This document shows, piece after piece, positions 1 to 8,356 of a DNA stretch of 48,323 nt. Made by a program: the position numbers and the translations under genes. The notes under the pieces are model-generated. The model had not been told where the DNA came from. It was given only the letters and a program-made list of their open reading frames with translations, and ran no database searches. This DNA comes from Anaerolineales bacterium (GTDB taxonomy: Bacteria > Chloroflexota > Anaerolineae > Anaerolineales > Villigracilaceae): positions 1 through 48,323 of the forward strand of contig JADZCC010000067.1 of the NCBI GenBank assembly GCA_020851785.1. The letters are read 5' to 3'. Position 1 is the stretch's first letter; the number at the start of each line of letters is the position of its first letter.

Positions 1-219
1 GGCGATGAAATGATAGTGATTATTCAAAACAGCCCAAGCCTGCAAATTCCACTTCAAAAACCTTGCTTTTTCAAATAGAGTTTGTAAGACAAATTCCTTC
101 AATTGGTCATCGCTTAATAAGTGTTGTTTGTGTAAAATAGCCCCCGTAACCATATACATTGCATTTGGAAGAAAATAATGCGGCGGGTTATGCAAGTAAG
201 TTTTGTAATTATCTTCCAT
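1..219 (-). CDS. REP-associated tyrosine transposase (RAYT), 5' part only
   Basis: Reading the minus strand from the ATG at 219 gives an open frame of 73 codons that runs off the left edge. The peptide contains PHYFLPNAMYMVTGAIL near the N-terminus and ends in WAVLNNHYHFIA. The last motif is the HUH (His-hydrophobic-His) metal site of Y1 transposases (IS200/RAYT family), normally preceded by an alternating hydrophobic strand and an Asn as here. The catalytic Tyr lies further on and is not visible. RAYTs are single-copy domesticated relatives of IS200 transposases that nick and mobilise REP palindromes. The REP-like element 20 bp upstream supports RAYT over a simple IS200 copy. Whether the gene is intact cannot be judged. 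Confidence 0.8.
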   Translation of the reverse strand, partial: MEDNYKTYLHNPPHYFLPNAMYMVTGAILHKQHLLSDDQLKEFVLQTLFEKARFLKWNLQAWAVLNNHYHFIA

Positions 220-238
220 AATTTAAATTATATCTTAT

Positions 239-294
239 GGAGTCAAGTAGCTTGCTACTTGACATCAATACCGACCAGCAAGCTGGTCGACTCC
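239..294. repeat. REP/BIME-like double palindrome
   Basis: Two perfect palindromes lie side by side. The first has 10-bp arms (GTCAAGTAGC / GCTACTTGAC, 242-263) around a TT centre. The second has 8-bp arms (CGACCAGC / GCTGGTCG, 272-289) around AA. The pair is bracketed by GGAGTC (239-244) and its inverse GACTCC (289-294). This is the layout of a bacterial interspersed mosaic element made of two head-to-head REPs. It sits 20 bp upstream of the RAYT start and 22 bp upstream of dcd, so it would also lie in or near the dcd leader. RAYT genes are typically flanked by such elements. Confidence 0.75.
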
Positions 295-316
295 AAAATA
301 ATTCTAGGAGAATAAA

Positions 317-871
317 ATGGGACTAAAACCTGATCGCTGGATTCGCAAAATGGCTCTGGAAGAAAAAATGATTGAGCCCTTTATTGATAAGCAGGTTCGG
401 CAGGGGGTGATTTCGTATGGCGTTTCGTCCTACGGCTACGATATTCGCGTGGCGGATGAGTTTATGATCTTTACCAACGTGCATTCCGCAATTGTGGACC
501 CCAAAAACTTTGACCCCAAATCCATGGTTGAATTCAAAGGCGAGGTCTGCGTGATTCCGCCGAATTCCTTTGCGTTGGCCAGAACGGTGGAGTATTTCCG
601 CATCCCGCGCAAAGTGCTGACGGTCTGTCTGGGCAAATCCACCTATGCGCGCTGTGGGCTGATCGTTAACGTCACGCCGTTTGAGCCGGAGTGGGAAGGC
701 TACGTCACTTTGGAAATTTCCAACACCACGCCGCTTCCGGCGAAAATTTACGCAAATGAAGGCCTGGCGCAGGTCCTTTTCTTTGAAGCGGACGAAGAAT
801 GCGAAACCTCCTACGCAGATAAAAAAGGCAAATACCAAAAACAACAATCCATTGTTTTGCCAAAGTTGTAG
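317..871 (+). CDS. dcd: dCTP deaminase
   Basis: The 184-residue product matches the dCTP deaminase/dUTPase trimeric family, which converts dCTP to dUTP (some members go on to dUMP) for dTTP synthesis in the cytoplasm. The signature KSTYARCG (107-114) corresponds to the phosphate-binding motif of Dcd, and VTLEISN (130-136) supplies the catalytic Glu133. The C-terminal [12 protein letters not shown] (166-177) is the flexible lid typical of the family. The ATG at 317 follows AGGAG at 306-310. The gene is monocistronic, with a strong terminator right after the stop. Whether it is mono- or bifunctional cannot be told from sequence by eye. Confidence 0.93.
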   Translation: MGLKPDRWIRKMALEEKMIEPFIDKQVRQGVISYGVSSYGYDIRVADEFMIFTNVHSAIVDPKNFDPKSMVEFKGEVCVIPPNSFALARTVEYFRIPRKVLTVCLGKSTYARCGLIVNVTPFEPEWEGYVTLEISNTTPLPAKIYANEGLAQVLFFEADEECETSYADKKGKYQKQQSIVLPKL

Positions 872-876
872 ACGGG

Positions 877-915
877 AAAGGTCTGGGATGCGCTTGAACG
901 TTCCAGACCTTTTTT
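877..915 (+). terminator. Rho-independent terminator of dcd
   Basis: Ten-base-pair stem AAAGGTCTGG / CCAGACCTTT (877-886 with 903-912) followed by a T run to 915. It begins 6 bp after the dcd stop and ends 11 bp before the next start codon, so the downstream gene probably depends on some read-through or on a promoter hidden inside dcd. Confidence 0.85.
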
Positions 916-926
916 GAGGAACATCC

Positions 927-2588
927 ATGAAATTCAAATTCAACCTTTCCGCGGAACTTCTCGTTCATCTGATTGCGTCATTGACCGCCCTCATGGGCGT
1001 GATTAACGTCCTCTCGGCGGTTACGCCGCCGGTGCATGAAAGGTTGAAAATCCTGCTGACTTTCCTGCCGTTTATGGTCAGTCGCGGCGGTCACCTGGCT
1101 TCCGCCTTGTTGGGCTTTGCATTAATCATCCTTTCGGTGGGGCTGTGGCGGCGAAAAAAGCAGGCCTGGTGGCTGGCGTTTATCCTGTTGATCGCTTCCA
1201 TCGTTACGCACTTAACCAAGGGGTTGGATTATGAAGAGGCGACCTTTGCCGCATTGGTGAGCGGACTGCTCCTCTATGCCCGGCCCCAATTCCACGCCCT
1301 TTCAGATCGCCCTTCCATTCGGCAAGGCGCGTTGTTTACGCTTGCCGCCCTGATCTTTACCGTAATCTATGGCGTCGCCGGCTTTTATTTGCTCGATCGG
1401 CATTACAGCGTCAGCTTTGGCTTTTGGGCGGCCTTGCGCCAAACCCTGATAATGTTGGTTGAGTTTTATAACCCCGGCGTTCAACCCATTACGGGCTTCG
1501 GGCGCTATTTTATTGACTCCATTTACATCGTCGGGATCGCCACAATTGGTTTTGGGCTGTTCATGCTCCTGCGCCCGGTGCTGATTCGCCATCCGGCGAC
1601 AGAGGAAGAGCGACAGCGCGCCTGGGAAATTATCAAAACGCATGGGCATACTCCGCTGGCGCGCATGGCGCTCTTTGACGATAAGCTATTCTTTTTCAGT
1701 CAGGCAGGTTCGGTTATTTCCTATGTCCTTTCCAATCGTGTGGCATTGGCCTTGGGCGACCCAATTGGCCCGGTCGAAGACTTTGAAAACGCTCTAAATG
1801 AATTTAAGGCGCTTTGTAAATCCAACGATTGGTTGACGGCCTTTTATCAAACTTTACCGGCTCAACTTGAGCGCTACAAACAGGCGAAGTTTGACGCGAT
1901 TAAGATTGGTCACGAAGCTGTGGTTAACCTTGAAACCTTTACGCTGGAGGGGAGCGTCAATAAAACCTTGCGCAACAGCTTCAACAAAATGTTGAAGCTG
2001 GGCTATCGCGCCGACGTGATTCAGCCGCCATATTCAGCGCGAATGCTCCGCGAATTGAACCTGATCAGCGAAGAATGGTTAACGAGCAAGGCGCTTTCTG
2101 AAATGCGCTTTTCTTTAGGCTGGTTCGATGAAGCCTATCTGAATTCCTGCCCAATTTTGTTGGTGCGCGACCGCGAAGGCTTCATCGAGGCGTTTGCAAA
2201 TATCCTGCCGGAATTTCAAGCGAATGAAGTTGCGCTGGATTTGATGCGTCATCGGCAGGTCGTCGAATCTGGCTTGATGGATTTCCTCTTCGTTTCGCTC
2301 TTCCAGTGGGCGCAACAACAGGGCTATGCGTCTTTCAATTTGGGCTTGAGCGCCTTTACGCAAAGCCAGGAAAACCCGCAAGACCCGGCCGCCGAGCGCA
2401 CCCTTAACTATTTATATAGCAACTTAAACCGCTTTTACAACTTTAGCGGACTGCATTCGTTTAAGGAAAAATTTCACCCGACCTGGGAACCGCGCTACCT
2501 GACCTACCCCGGCACGATCAATTTACCCAGCGTGGGCGCGGCCCTGATTCAAGCCAACCTTGGCCGGACGTTCTCCCTGTGGCGGTAA
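927..2588 (+). CDS. MprF-like aminoacyl-phosphatidylglycerol synthase (DUF2156 family)
   Basis: A 553-residue membrane protein. About six hydrophobic segments (roughly 12-32, 57-77, 80-100, 105-120, 133-155, 195-217) precede a cytosolic domain from about 230 that matches the DUF2156/LPG_synthase_C fold of MprF. Visible landmarks are VNLETFTLEGSVNKTLRNS, FSLGWFDEAYL, LMDFLFVSLFQWA and the C-terminal FKEKFHPTWEPRYL. In MprF this domain transfers an amino acid, usually Lys or Ala from its tRNA, to phosphatidylglycerol. That lowers envelope negative charge and raises resistance to cationic peptides. Full MprF is about 840 residues with a large flippase half; this protein keeps only a short membrane part, so flippase activity is doubtful. 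GAGGA at 916-920 precedes the ATG. The donor amino acid is unknown. Confidence 0.8.
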   Translation: MKFKFNLSAELLVHLIASLTALMGVINVLSAVTPPVHERLKILLTFLPFMVSRGGHLASALLGFALIILSVGLWRRKKQAWWLAFILLIASIVTHLTKGLDYEEATFAALVSGLLLYARPQFHALSDRPSIRQGALFTLAALIFTVIYGVAGFYLLDRHYSVSFGFWAALRQTLIMLVEFYNPGVQPITGFGRYFIDSIYIVGIATIGFGLFMLLRPVLIRHPATEEERQRAWEIIKTHGHTPLARMALFDDKLFFFSQAGSVISYVLSNRVALALGDPIGPVEDFENALNEFKALCKSNDWLTAFYQTLPAQLERYKQAKFDAIKIGHEAVVNLETFTLEGSVNKTLRNSFNKMLKLGYRADVIQPPYSARMLRELNLISEEWLTSKALSEMRFSLGWFDEAYLNSCPILLVRDREGFIEAFANILPEFQANEVALDLMRHRQVVESGLMDFLFVSLFQWAQQQGYASFNLGLSAFTQSQENPQDPAAERTLNYLYSNLNRFYNFSGLHSFKEKFHPTWEPRYLTYPGTINLPSVGAALIQANLGRTFSLWR

Positions 2589-2667
2589 TTTGTCAGTCAA
2601 TTGCATCCTTTCAAACCTTAACCCGTTTGCCGTTCGGGAGTAAAATCCCGAATCAGTAGAGGATCTT

Positions 2668-3951
2668 ATGAATCAACCGCGCTCTTCTCAAACCATTCAG
2701 GGACAGATCGAAGAAATGCAAAAATCTTTGAATCGGGTGATGATTCATCTGGCGCGCACCAATGATGGGCAAACCTCCCTAATCATTCGCGATTTAACCC
2801 AACTGGAATTGGCCTTTACCGCCCTCAAAGATGTGACCACGCAACATTTGCAGGCGCACGAAAGACAACTTGACGCGTTGGTGGGCGTCGGGAGCGTGAT
2901 CAACTCTTCGTTAGGCCTGAAGCGGGTTTTATCCGAAGTGATGGATCGGCTGGTGGCGTTGATGAAGGCCGAGCGCGGTTTCCTCATGTTGCGCGAGTCC
3001 GATGGCGGGTTTCGCGTGCAAGTGGCGCGGGGGATGGATCAGCAGGATGTAACTGAAGATAAATTTAATATCAGCAATACGATTATCAAGCGCGTAGTAC
3101 AGACCGGAGAAGCCATTCTCACCACGAACGCGCAGGATGACCCGCGCTTTGGCCAGCAGATGAGCGTCACGGCTTATCACTTGCTCTCGATTCTGTGCGC
3201 CCCGTTGAAGATTAAAGATGATTTGATTGGCGTAATTTATGTAGATAACCGCATTCATTCCGGTATGTTTCAGCAAAGCGATTTTGAATTAATTTCGGCT
3301 TTTTCCAATCAGGCCGCGGTGGCGATTAATAACGCGCAACTGTTTGACGATTTACAGGAAAGCAACGAAGAATTACAGATCGCATATCAGGCGACGTTGG
3401 AAGGCTGGGTACGCGCTTTAGATTTGCGCGATAAAGAAACTGAAGGCCATACCAAACGCGTGACGGCGCTCACGCAACGGCTGGCGCGCTCCATGGGGTT
3501 GGATGAAGATGCGCTGATTCACATTACGCGCGGTGCGCTTCTGCATGATATTGGCAAGATGGCCATCCCGGACGGTATTTTGCTCAAGCCCGGCCAGTTA
3601 AGCGATGACGAAAGAAAACTGGTGGAAAAACATCCGGTGTATGCGTATGAGATGTTAAGCCCGATCAAGTTTCTATTGCCCGCGTTGGATATTCCCTACG
3701 CTCATCATGAAAAATGGGACGGGAGCGGCTACCCGCGCGGGTTGAAAGGCGAAGCGATTCCGCTGGCGGCGCGCATTTTTTCGGTGGTGGATGTTTGGGA
3801 CGCGCTGGTTTCAGACCGCCCCTATCGTAAAGGCATGGACCCGGCCGAAATTCGCAGACGGATTGAAGAGTCTGCGGGTAGTCACTTCGACCCGCAAGTG
3901 GCGCAGGCCTTTTTGAAGCTGGATGATTTAACGACCGGCTCTGGAGGGTAG
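2668..3951 (+). CDS. GAF and HD-GYP domain protein, probable cyclic-di-GMP phosphodiesterase
   Basis: The 427 residues begin with a helical, probably coiled-coil stretch (about 10-70), then a GAF sensor domain (about 72-225), then an HD-GYP domain (about 245-420). The catalytic signature is complete: HDIGK (293-297), HHEKWDGSGYP (346-356) and the following RGLKGEAIPLAARI. HD-GYP enzymes hydrolyse cyclic-di-GMP to pGpG or GMP. There is no membrane segment or receiver domain, so the GAF domain probably senses a cytosolic small molecule. The ATG follows AGAGG at 2658-2662. A 7-bp hairpin lies at 2633-2652. The 3' end overlaps the convergent gene on the other strand by 24 bp. Confidence 0.9.
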   Translation: MNQPRSSQTIQGQIEEMQKSLNRVMIHLARTNDGQTSLIIRDLTQLELAFTALKDVTTQHLQAHERQLDALVGVGSVINSSLGLKRVLSEVMDRLVALMKAERGFLMLRESDGGFRVQVARGMDQQDVTEDKFNISNTIIKRVVQTGEAILTTNAQDDPRFGQQMSVTAYHLLSILCAPLKIKDDLIGVIYVDNRIHSGMFQQSDFELISAFSNQAAVAINNAQLFDDLQESNEELQIAYQATLEGWVRALDLRDKETEGHTKRVTALTQRLARSMGLDEDALIHITRGALLHDIGKMAIPDGILLKPGQLSDDERKLVEKHPVYAYEMLSPIKFLLPALDIPYAHHEKWDGSGYPRGLKGEAIPLAARIFSVVDVWDALVSDRPYRKGMDPAEIRRRIEESAGSHFDPQVAQAFLKLDDLTTGSGG

Positions 3952-4788
3952 GCGCAGGATTTCGCGCGCGGTTGGGTAATGCAGAAATAAGGCGAGAACC
4001 AGCATAAGCAGTCCAACTGCAAATAAGAAGGATGGGTCAAAAATAACGCCAGAGATCATGCCCGCAATTAAGATATAGGCATGGGTCAGAAATGGAATCC
4101 AGAAGGCCAGCGGGTGAATCGGCTTTTGGTGGAAACTCGGCTTTTTGATGAGGATGATGCCGAGGGCTAAAAGCAATGTGCCAAAGACCACCCCCGGACG
4201 GACGGCTTTGGGAACGACATCCGTGAGGAAGGCATTGGTCGCCAGCACGCCAATCAACCCAATCACCAGCGCCAGTAGCGAAGAAAGCCAGACGCCGACC
4301 CAGTTTTTGTGGCGGACCAGGAGGCGGTAGCCCAGCGAAAACGAGAAGATCACCCAAAACCAGGCCCAAAAATTTCCGTAAGGCACGCCGAAATATTGTT
4401 CGTTGAGCGGCATACCCCAATCCCAAAACCCCAGGCGAATGGCAACCGCATCCATCGCCAAATCTATATTCAAAGCCAGCAAGCCGTCCAGGATGGGGCG
4501 CAACCAATAAGGCAGGGAACTGGCGTCTGAAAACTCCATGACGCTGTAAATAATACAGCCCCAGGCGACGCCAATGCAGAGCGGCACGTCGAAAACCATA
4601 ATCATAAATTGACCGTACTCATAGGCGTGGAGTTGACGGATGGTAGCCAACTCCAACAGCACGCCGAAACAGATGCCTGAGGCTAGTTTCAGTAAATTTG
4701 CCGGGCCATGTTTGAGCGCGTGAGGCAGGCAGATCAGCAATTGCAGGTAGATGATGAGTTCGAAGGCAATAAAGTAGGCGTTGGGCAT
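3928..4788 (-). CDS. CruF-like carotenoid biosynthesis membrane protein (DUF422)
   Basis: A 286-residue polytopic protein with about nine hydrophobic segments. DGLLALNIDLAMDAVAIRLG (101-120) with the following FWDWG, then FGVPYGNFWAWF (133-144), matches the DUF422 family. That family includes CruF, a carotenoid 1',2'-hydratase, and the haloarchaeal bisanhydrobacterioruberin hydratase. The frame is open to 4863, but that start would overlap dinG and lacks a ribosome site. The ATG at 4788 is preceded by AGGAAAG and leaves a 34-bp gap after dinG, so it is preferred. No other carotenoid gene is in the window, so the substrate is unknown. The 3' end overlaps the HD-GYP gene tail to tail. Confidence 0.7.
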   Translation of the reverse strand: MPNAYFIAFELIIYLQLLICLPHALKHGPANLLKLASGICFGVLLELATIRQLHAYEYGQFMIMVFDVPLCIGVAWGCIIYSVMEFSDASSLPYWLRPILDGLLALNIDLAMDAVAIRLGFWDWGMPLNEQYFGVPYGNFWAWFWVIFSFSLGYRLLVRHKNWVGVWLSSLLALVIGLIGVLATNAFLTDVVPKAVRPGVVFGTLLLALGIILIKKPSFHQKPIHPLAFWIPFLTHAYILIAGMISGVIFDPSFLFAVGLLMLVLALFLHYPTAREILRLPSRAGR

Positions 4789-4822
4789 GTGGAGAAAACT
4801 TTCCTGAAGGAGATGGGTTTGC

Positions 4823-7627
4823 TTAACTTTCCAGCCATTGCCCGGCCATTTTGGGCAATCCATTAATCGGGCCTTGCCGCGCCGTGCATGGGGGGAGCGA
4901 TTCTAAAAATAGGCGGCCATATTGTTTGGTCAGCACGCGGCGATCTAAAATGGCGACGATGCCGCGGTCGGAGGCGGTGCGAATCAGCCGCCCAAATCCC
5001 TGACGGAATTTTAGAATCGAAGTGGGGAGGTAGTATTCGTTGAACGAATCTTCGTACAGTTCAGAACGCGCCGCGATGATTGGATCGGAAGGCACATCAA
5101 AGGGGAGTTTGGTGATCATCACCACCGAGAGCGCGTCGCCCGGCACGTCCACGCCTTCCCAAAAGGATTTTGTGCCGAGGAGGATGGCTCGCTCGGTGGA
5201 TTTGAATGACTCCAGCAAGGCGTTGGGCGAAGCGCCCTCGCCCTGTTCAAAGACGAAGATATCTTCGCGGGCCAGTGGGTTGGTAATGGCTTGGGCGGTT
5301 TTCTTTAATGCGGCGTAGGAGGTGAACAAGACCAGCATCCGCCCACCGGTGGCTTTGGCCGTGGCGACAATGGCCTTATCCAGCGCTTGTTGATAGCCGT
5401 TCACGTTGGGTTCGGGGATGTCGTTGGCCACATACAGCAGGGCGCTGGATTCGTAATCAAACGGCGAGCCGAGCGAGATGGTGTCCACTTCGTCGGCGGA
5501 GAGCGTGTTGCGGATGTATTGAAATTCGCCGTGTGCGGTCATGGTGGCGGAGGCAAGGATGACGCTGGCTTTCTCGTGCCATAAATATTTTTGTACCAGC
5601 GGCCCCACGCGAAGCGGCGCCGTGTTAAGCGAGAGCCGTTCGCCGCGCGGGTTGACTTCCACCCAGTAAATTTGTTCGTTGGAGGGTTTATGCATCAGGC
5701 CCGAAGAGGCGGCTTCCGCTTCCTTCATCCGGCGGATGAGACTGCTCAAATTGCCGATTAAGTCTTCGATGTTGTCGTGACCTTCGGCTAATAATTCGCC
5801 GAGGCCTTTATAGAGTTCTTCCAACCCTTTAATTAATAAGTTCCAAGTTTCGCCAACTTGTTCCCAATTCATCTCCACGGCGTCCCAGCCGGGCAGGGTG
5901 CGCGTGGCGGGCAAAATGCGTAATTGCCACGAGTAATTGCTGGATGGCTGGCCTTCGCGTTGACGATTGACAAATTCGCCGAGGGTGTTGAAAAACTGTT
6001 TGACCAGTTGTTCAAGCCGAAAGGCCTGGTCGGTGAGGCGTTTGGTTTGTTGCTGAAGCAGTCCAAAGTCTGAGGGGCGAAGCGCGGGGTGTAAATCGGT
6101 GAGGACGCGCCCCAACATTCCGGCTGAAGTCCCGCCCAGTTCTTTGAGCATCCTTTCCAAATCCATTTGCGTCATCCGAAACGAGAGCGCGCCGGTTATG
6201 GCGGATTCCATGTGATGGGCTTCGTCCACAATCACATAGTCGTATTCGGGTAACACTTTGCTTCCCGAAGCGACGTCTGAAAGCAGGAGCGCGTGATTGA
6301 CGATGAGCAAGTGCGAGCTTTGGGCGGCCTGCCGGGCGCGTTGAAACGGACAAATTCCGCCCATGCGGCCCATGCAGGTTTCGGTGGTGCAATTATCGTC
6401 TTCAGCGGAGAGGCGCATCCAAACTTCGCGTTCGATGGGGCCGGTAAGGTTGAGTTCGTTGCGGTCGCCGCTGGCGTTGTCCAACATCCACACTAAAATT
6501 TTGGAAAGCACGCGCATTTCATTGGCGTCTTTGGGGCCGTGCGTGCGCATGTATTCCAAACGGCGCGGGCAAAGGTAATTACTGCGCCCCTTCAACACCG
6601 CGGCGCGGACATCCAAATTTAGCGCGGCTTTTAGGTTGGGCAAATCTTTTTTGATTAATTGGTCTTGCAGGTTAATCGTATTGGTGGAGATGACGATGCG
6701 CGTGTTGTTTTGCAGGGCGAAGTACGCGGCCGGGACAAGATAGGCAAAAGATTTGCCCACGCCGGTTCCGGCTTCGACCATTAGATGGTTGCCGTTGGAA
6801 AGGGCCTTCGCCACCCGTTTGAGCATTTCCACCTGTTCGGGACGATGCTCGTAAGATTCAAAATATTGCGAGAACGGGCCGCCATATTCCAATACCGCGG
6901 CAATCTCTTCGGGATCAATCGGAGCGGGGTCTTCGGTCTTTTGAATCGGCGGGGCGGATTCTTTTTTCGCTGAGTCAAAAATCGGCCCGGAAAAAGAGGC
7001 GCGCCTGGCGGCGGGTTTGGCTTGAATCCCGCCTTGTTTAAGTTTGGTTTGTAGCGCTTGTTGAAAAGTCCAGCCGGCGTCCCAATCTACAGTTTCGCCA
7101 AGTTGGACGATTTCGTTCAAAGTGTCGAGCGGCAGTTCGCAGGCCAGGTCAAAGAGGCGCACATAAGCCGCCTGAGTCACGCGCGCGTCGTCCAGGGCGC
7201 GGTGGGTGGCGGGGAGGAGGATGTTTAACTGCTGACCCAATGCGCCGAGGTTGTAGCGGCTGGCAGTGGGCATTAAGACGGAGGCCAGTTCGTAGGTGTC
7301 GAGCGTTTGTTGATAGGCGAATAAACCGGCCTGACGCAAAAAGCCAATGTCAAATTTGACGTTATGGCCGAGGATTGGCGCGTCGCCGACAAAACTGGTG
7401 AGTTCGTGGGCAATATCGCGCAGGCGCGGGGCCGGACGAACCATGGCGTCGTCTATGCCGGTGAGGCCGGTAATAAAATCGGGAATGTGTTTGCCGGGGT
7501 TGATCAGCGTGTTAAATTCGCCTTCCACGCGGCGCCCGTTGAATTTGATGGCGGCCACTTCAATAATGGCTTCGCGGTTTTCGTCCAACCCGGTGGTTTC
7601 AATGTCCAGCGCGACAATCGTAGTCAT
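4823..7627 (-). CDS. dinG: DinG-family ATP-dependent helicase with N-terminal DnaQ-like exonuclease
   Basis: The 934-residue protein fuses a DEDDh 3'-5' exonuclease (about 1-165) to an XPD/DinG superfamily 2 helicase (about 245-934). Exonuclease motifs are DIETTGL (8-14), HNVKFDIGFL (88-97) and HRALDDARVT (142-151). Helicase motifs are Walker A EAGTGVGKS (285-293) and VDEAHH (467-472). Four cysteines (C353, C413, C418, C426) lie between motif I and the DEAH box, where XPD and E. coli DinG bind a [4Fe-4S] cluster, with similar spacing. The role is probably unwinding of recombination, R-loop or replication-fork structures. The ATG has no clear ribosome site; a TACACT box lies 9 nt upstream, hinting at a very short leader. 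Confidence 0.9.
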   Translation of the reverse strand: MTTIVALDIETTGLDENREAIIEVAAIKFNGRRVEGEFNTLINPGKHIPDFITGLTGIDDAMVRPAPRLRDIAHELTSFVGDAPILGHNVKFDIGFLRQAGLFAYQQTLDTYELASVLMPTASRYNLGALGQQLNILLPATHRALDDARVTQAAYVRLFDLACELPLDTLNEIVQLGETVDWDAGWTFQQALQTKLKQGGIQAKPAARRASFSGPIFDSAKKESAPPIQKTEDPAPIDPEEIAAVLEYGGPFSQYFESYEHRPEQVEMLKRVAKALSNGNHLMVEAGTGVGKSFAYLVPAAYFALQNNTRIVISTNTINLQDQLIKKDLPNLKAALNLDVRAAVLKGRSNYLCPRRLEYMRTHGPKDANEMRVLSKILVWMLDNASGDRNELNLTGPIEREVWMRLSAEDDNCTTETCMGRMGGICPFQRARQAAQSSHLLIVNHALLLSDVASGSKVLPEYDYVIVDEAHHMESAITGALSFRMTQMDLERMLKELGGTSAGMLGRVLTDLHPALRPSDFGLLQQQTKRLTDQAFRLEQLVKQFFNTLGEFVNRQREGQPSSNYSWQLRILPATRTLPGWDAVEMNWEQVGETWNLLIKGLEELYKGLGELLAEGHDNIEDLIGNLSSLIRRMKEAEAASSGLMHKPSNEQIYWVEVNPRGERLSLNTAPLRVGPLVQKYLWHEKASVILASATMTAHGEFQYIRNTLSADEVDTISLGSPFDYESSALLYVANDIPEPNVNGYQQALDKAIVATAKATGGRMLVLFTSYAALKKTAQAITNPLAREDIFVFEQGEGASPNALLESFKSTERAILLGTKSFWEGVDVPGDALSVVMITKLPFDVPSDPIIAARSELYEDSFNEYYLPTSILKFRQGFGRLIRTASDRGIVAILDRRVLTKQYGRLFLESLPPCTARQGPINGLPKMAGQWLES

Positions 7628-7659
7628 ATTAGAACAAGTGTACCATAAATGAATTTGTC

Positions 7660-8355
7660 CTAATTGCTTGAGAGCAGGTTATTAATTTCTCGTAGCTGAT
7701 CCCCGGCGAGGGCGCGTTCTTTGGATTTTTGCCGCAGGAACTCTTTCATTTGTTTAAGTTTTAAAGCTGGAACCGGCGCGTCGTTGGGCATTAATTCCAC
7801 GGCTTCGTTGGTGAAGACCAGTAAAGCCTGCACTTCGGGGATGGATTGCCCGCTTAACTTTTGATCCAGAAATTTTTTGACGGAGGCCACTTCAGAGTTG
7901 GCTTCCAGGTCTGGCCGGCCGAGGCCTTCCTGCCCGAAGATGCGCATGTAATTTTGAAAGAATCCGCCGCCGCTTAACTTCCAACGGTTTTTGACAAATT
8001 CCACTTTGCCCGCCTGATGATAGGGGAGGAGCGTCCAAATTCCGGCGGGGCCCACCAGCAAATGCGAAGCCGGGGTAACGTAATGGTACAGCGTGAATTC
8101 GCTGTGCAGGCCTTTGAGGCCCGCATCCAATTTTTCATCCGGGCGCGGCGACCGGCCCCAACGATTGCCCATATACATGCCAACTTGCGTTAAGAGATAG
8201 CCCACTACCAGACAGAGGATTGAGTAGGCGAACCAGTCTGGCTTTGAAAATGAAATATACATGCCGCCGCCCAACACCAACAGGGCGAAGACGCTGATCC
8301 AGTTGCCTACTTTTTTGTTTCTTTCAATGGTCGCTTCATTTTTGACGATTTTCAT
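7660..8355 (-). CDS. Membrane-anchored protein with degenerate NERD-like domain
   Basis: A 231-residue hypothetical protein. Two hydrophobic segments (about 19-37 and 43-62) are followed by a soluble domain. The stretch SHLLVGPAGIWTLLPYHQAG (about 97-116) resembles the core of NERD nuclease-related domains, where the consensus is a DHV-VGP-G-hydrophobic strand followed by an E-x-K pair. Here the Asp is Ser and the E-x-K position reads L-P-Y, so nuclease activity looks lost. The start lies 1 bp after the plsX stop, so the two are almost certainly co-transcribed. A role linked to phospholipid synthesis is only a guess from position. Confidence 0.5.
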   Translation of the reverse strand: MKIVKNEATIERNKKVGNWISVFALLVLGGGMYISFSKPDWFAYSILCLVVGYLLTQVGMYMGNRWGRSPRPDEKLDAGLKGLHSEFTLYHYVTPASHLLVGPAGIWTLLPYHQAGKVEFVKNRWKLSGGGFFQNYMRIFGQEGLGRPDLEANSEVASVKKFLDQKLSGQSIPEVQALLVFTNEAVELMPNDAPVPALKLKQMKEFLRQKSKERALAGDQLREINNLLSSN

Positions 8356-8356
8356 T

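Noticed and set aside
323..943. Long minus-strand open frame opposite dcd.
   Set aside because: It has no recognisable domain and covers the well-supported dcd gene and its terminator; it is a composition shadow.
2633..2652. 7-bp hairpin TTCGGGA/TCCCGAA before the HD-GYP gene as a terminator.
   Set aside because: It has no T run and sits next to the ribosome site; its role is unclear, so no feature is called.
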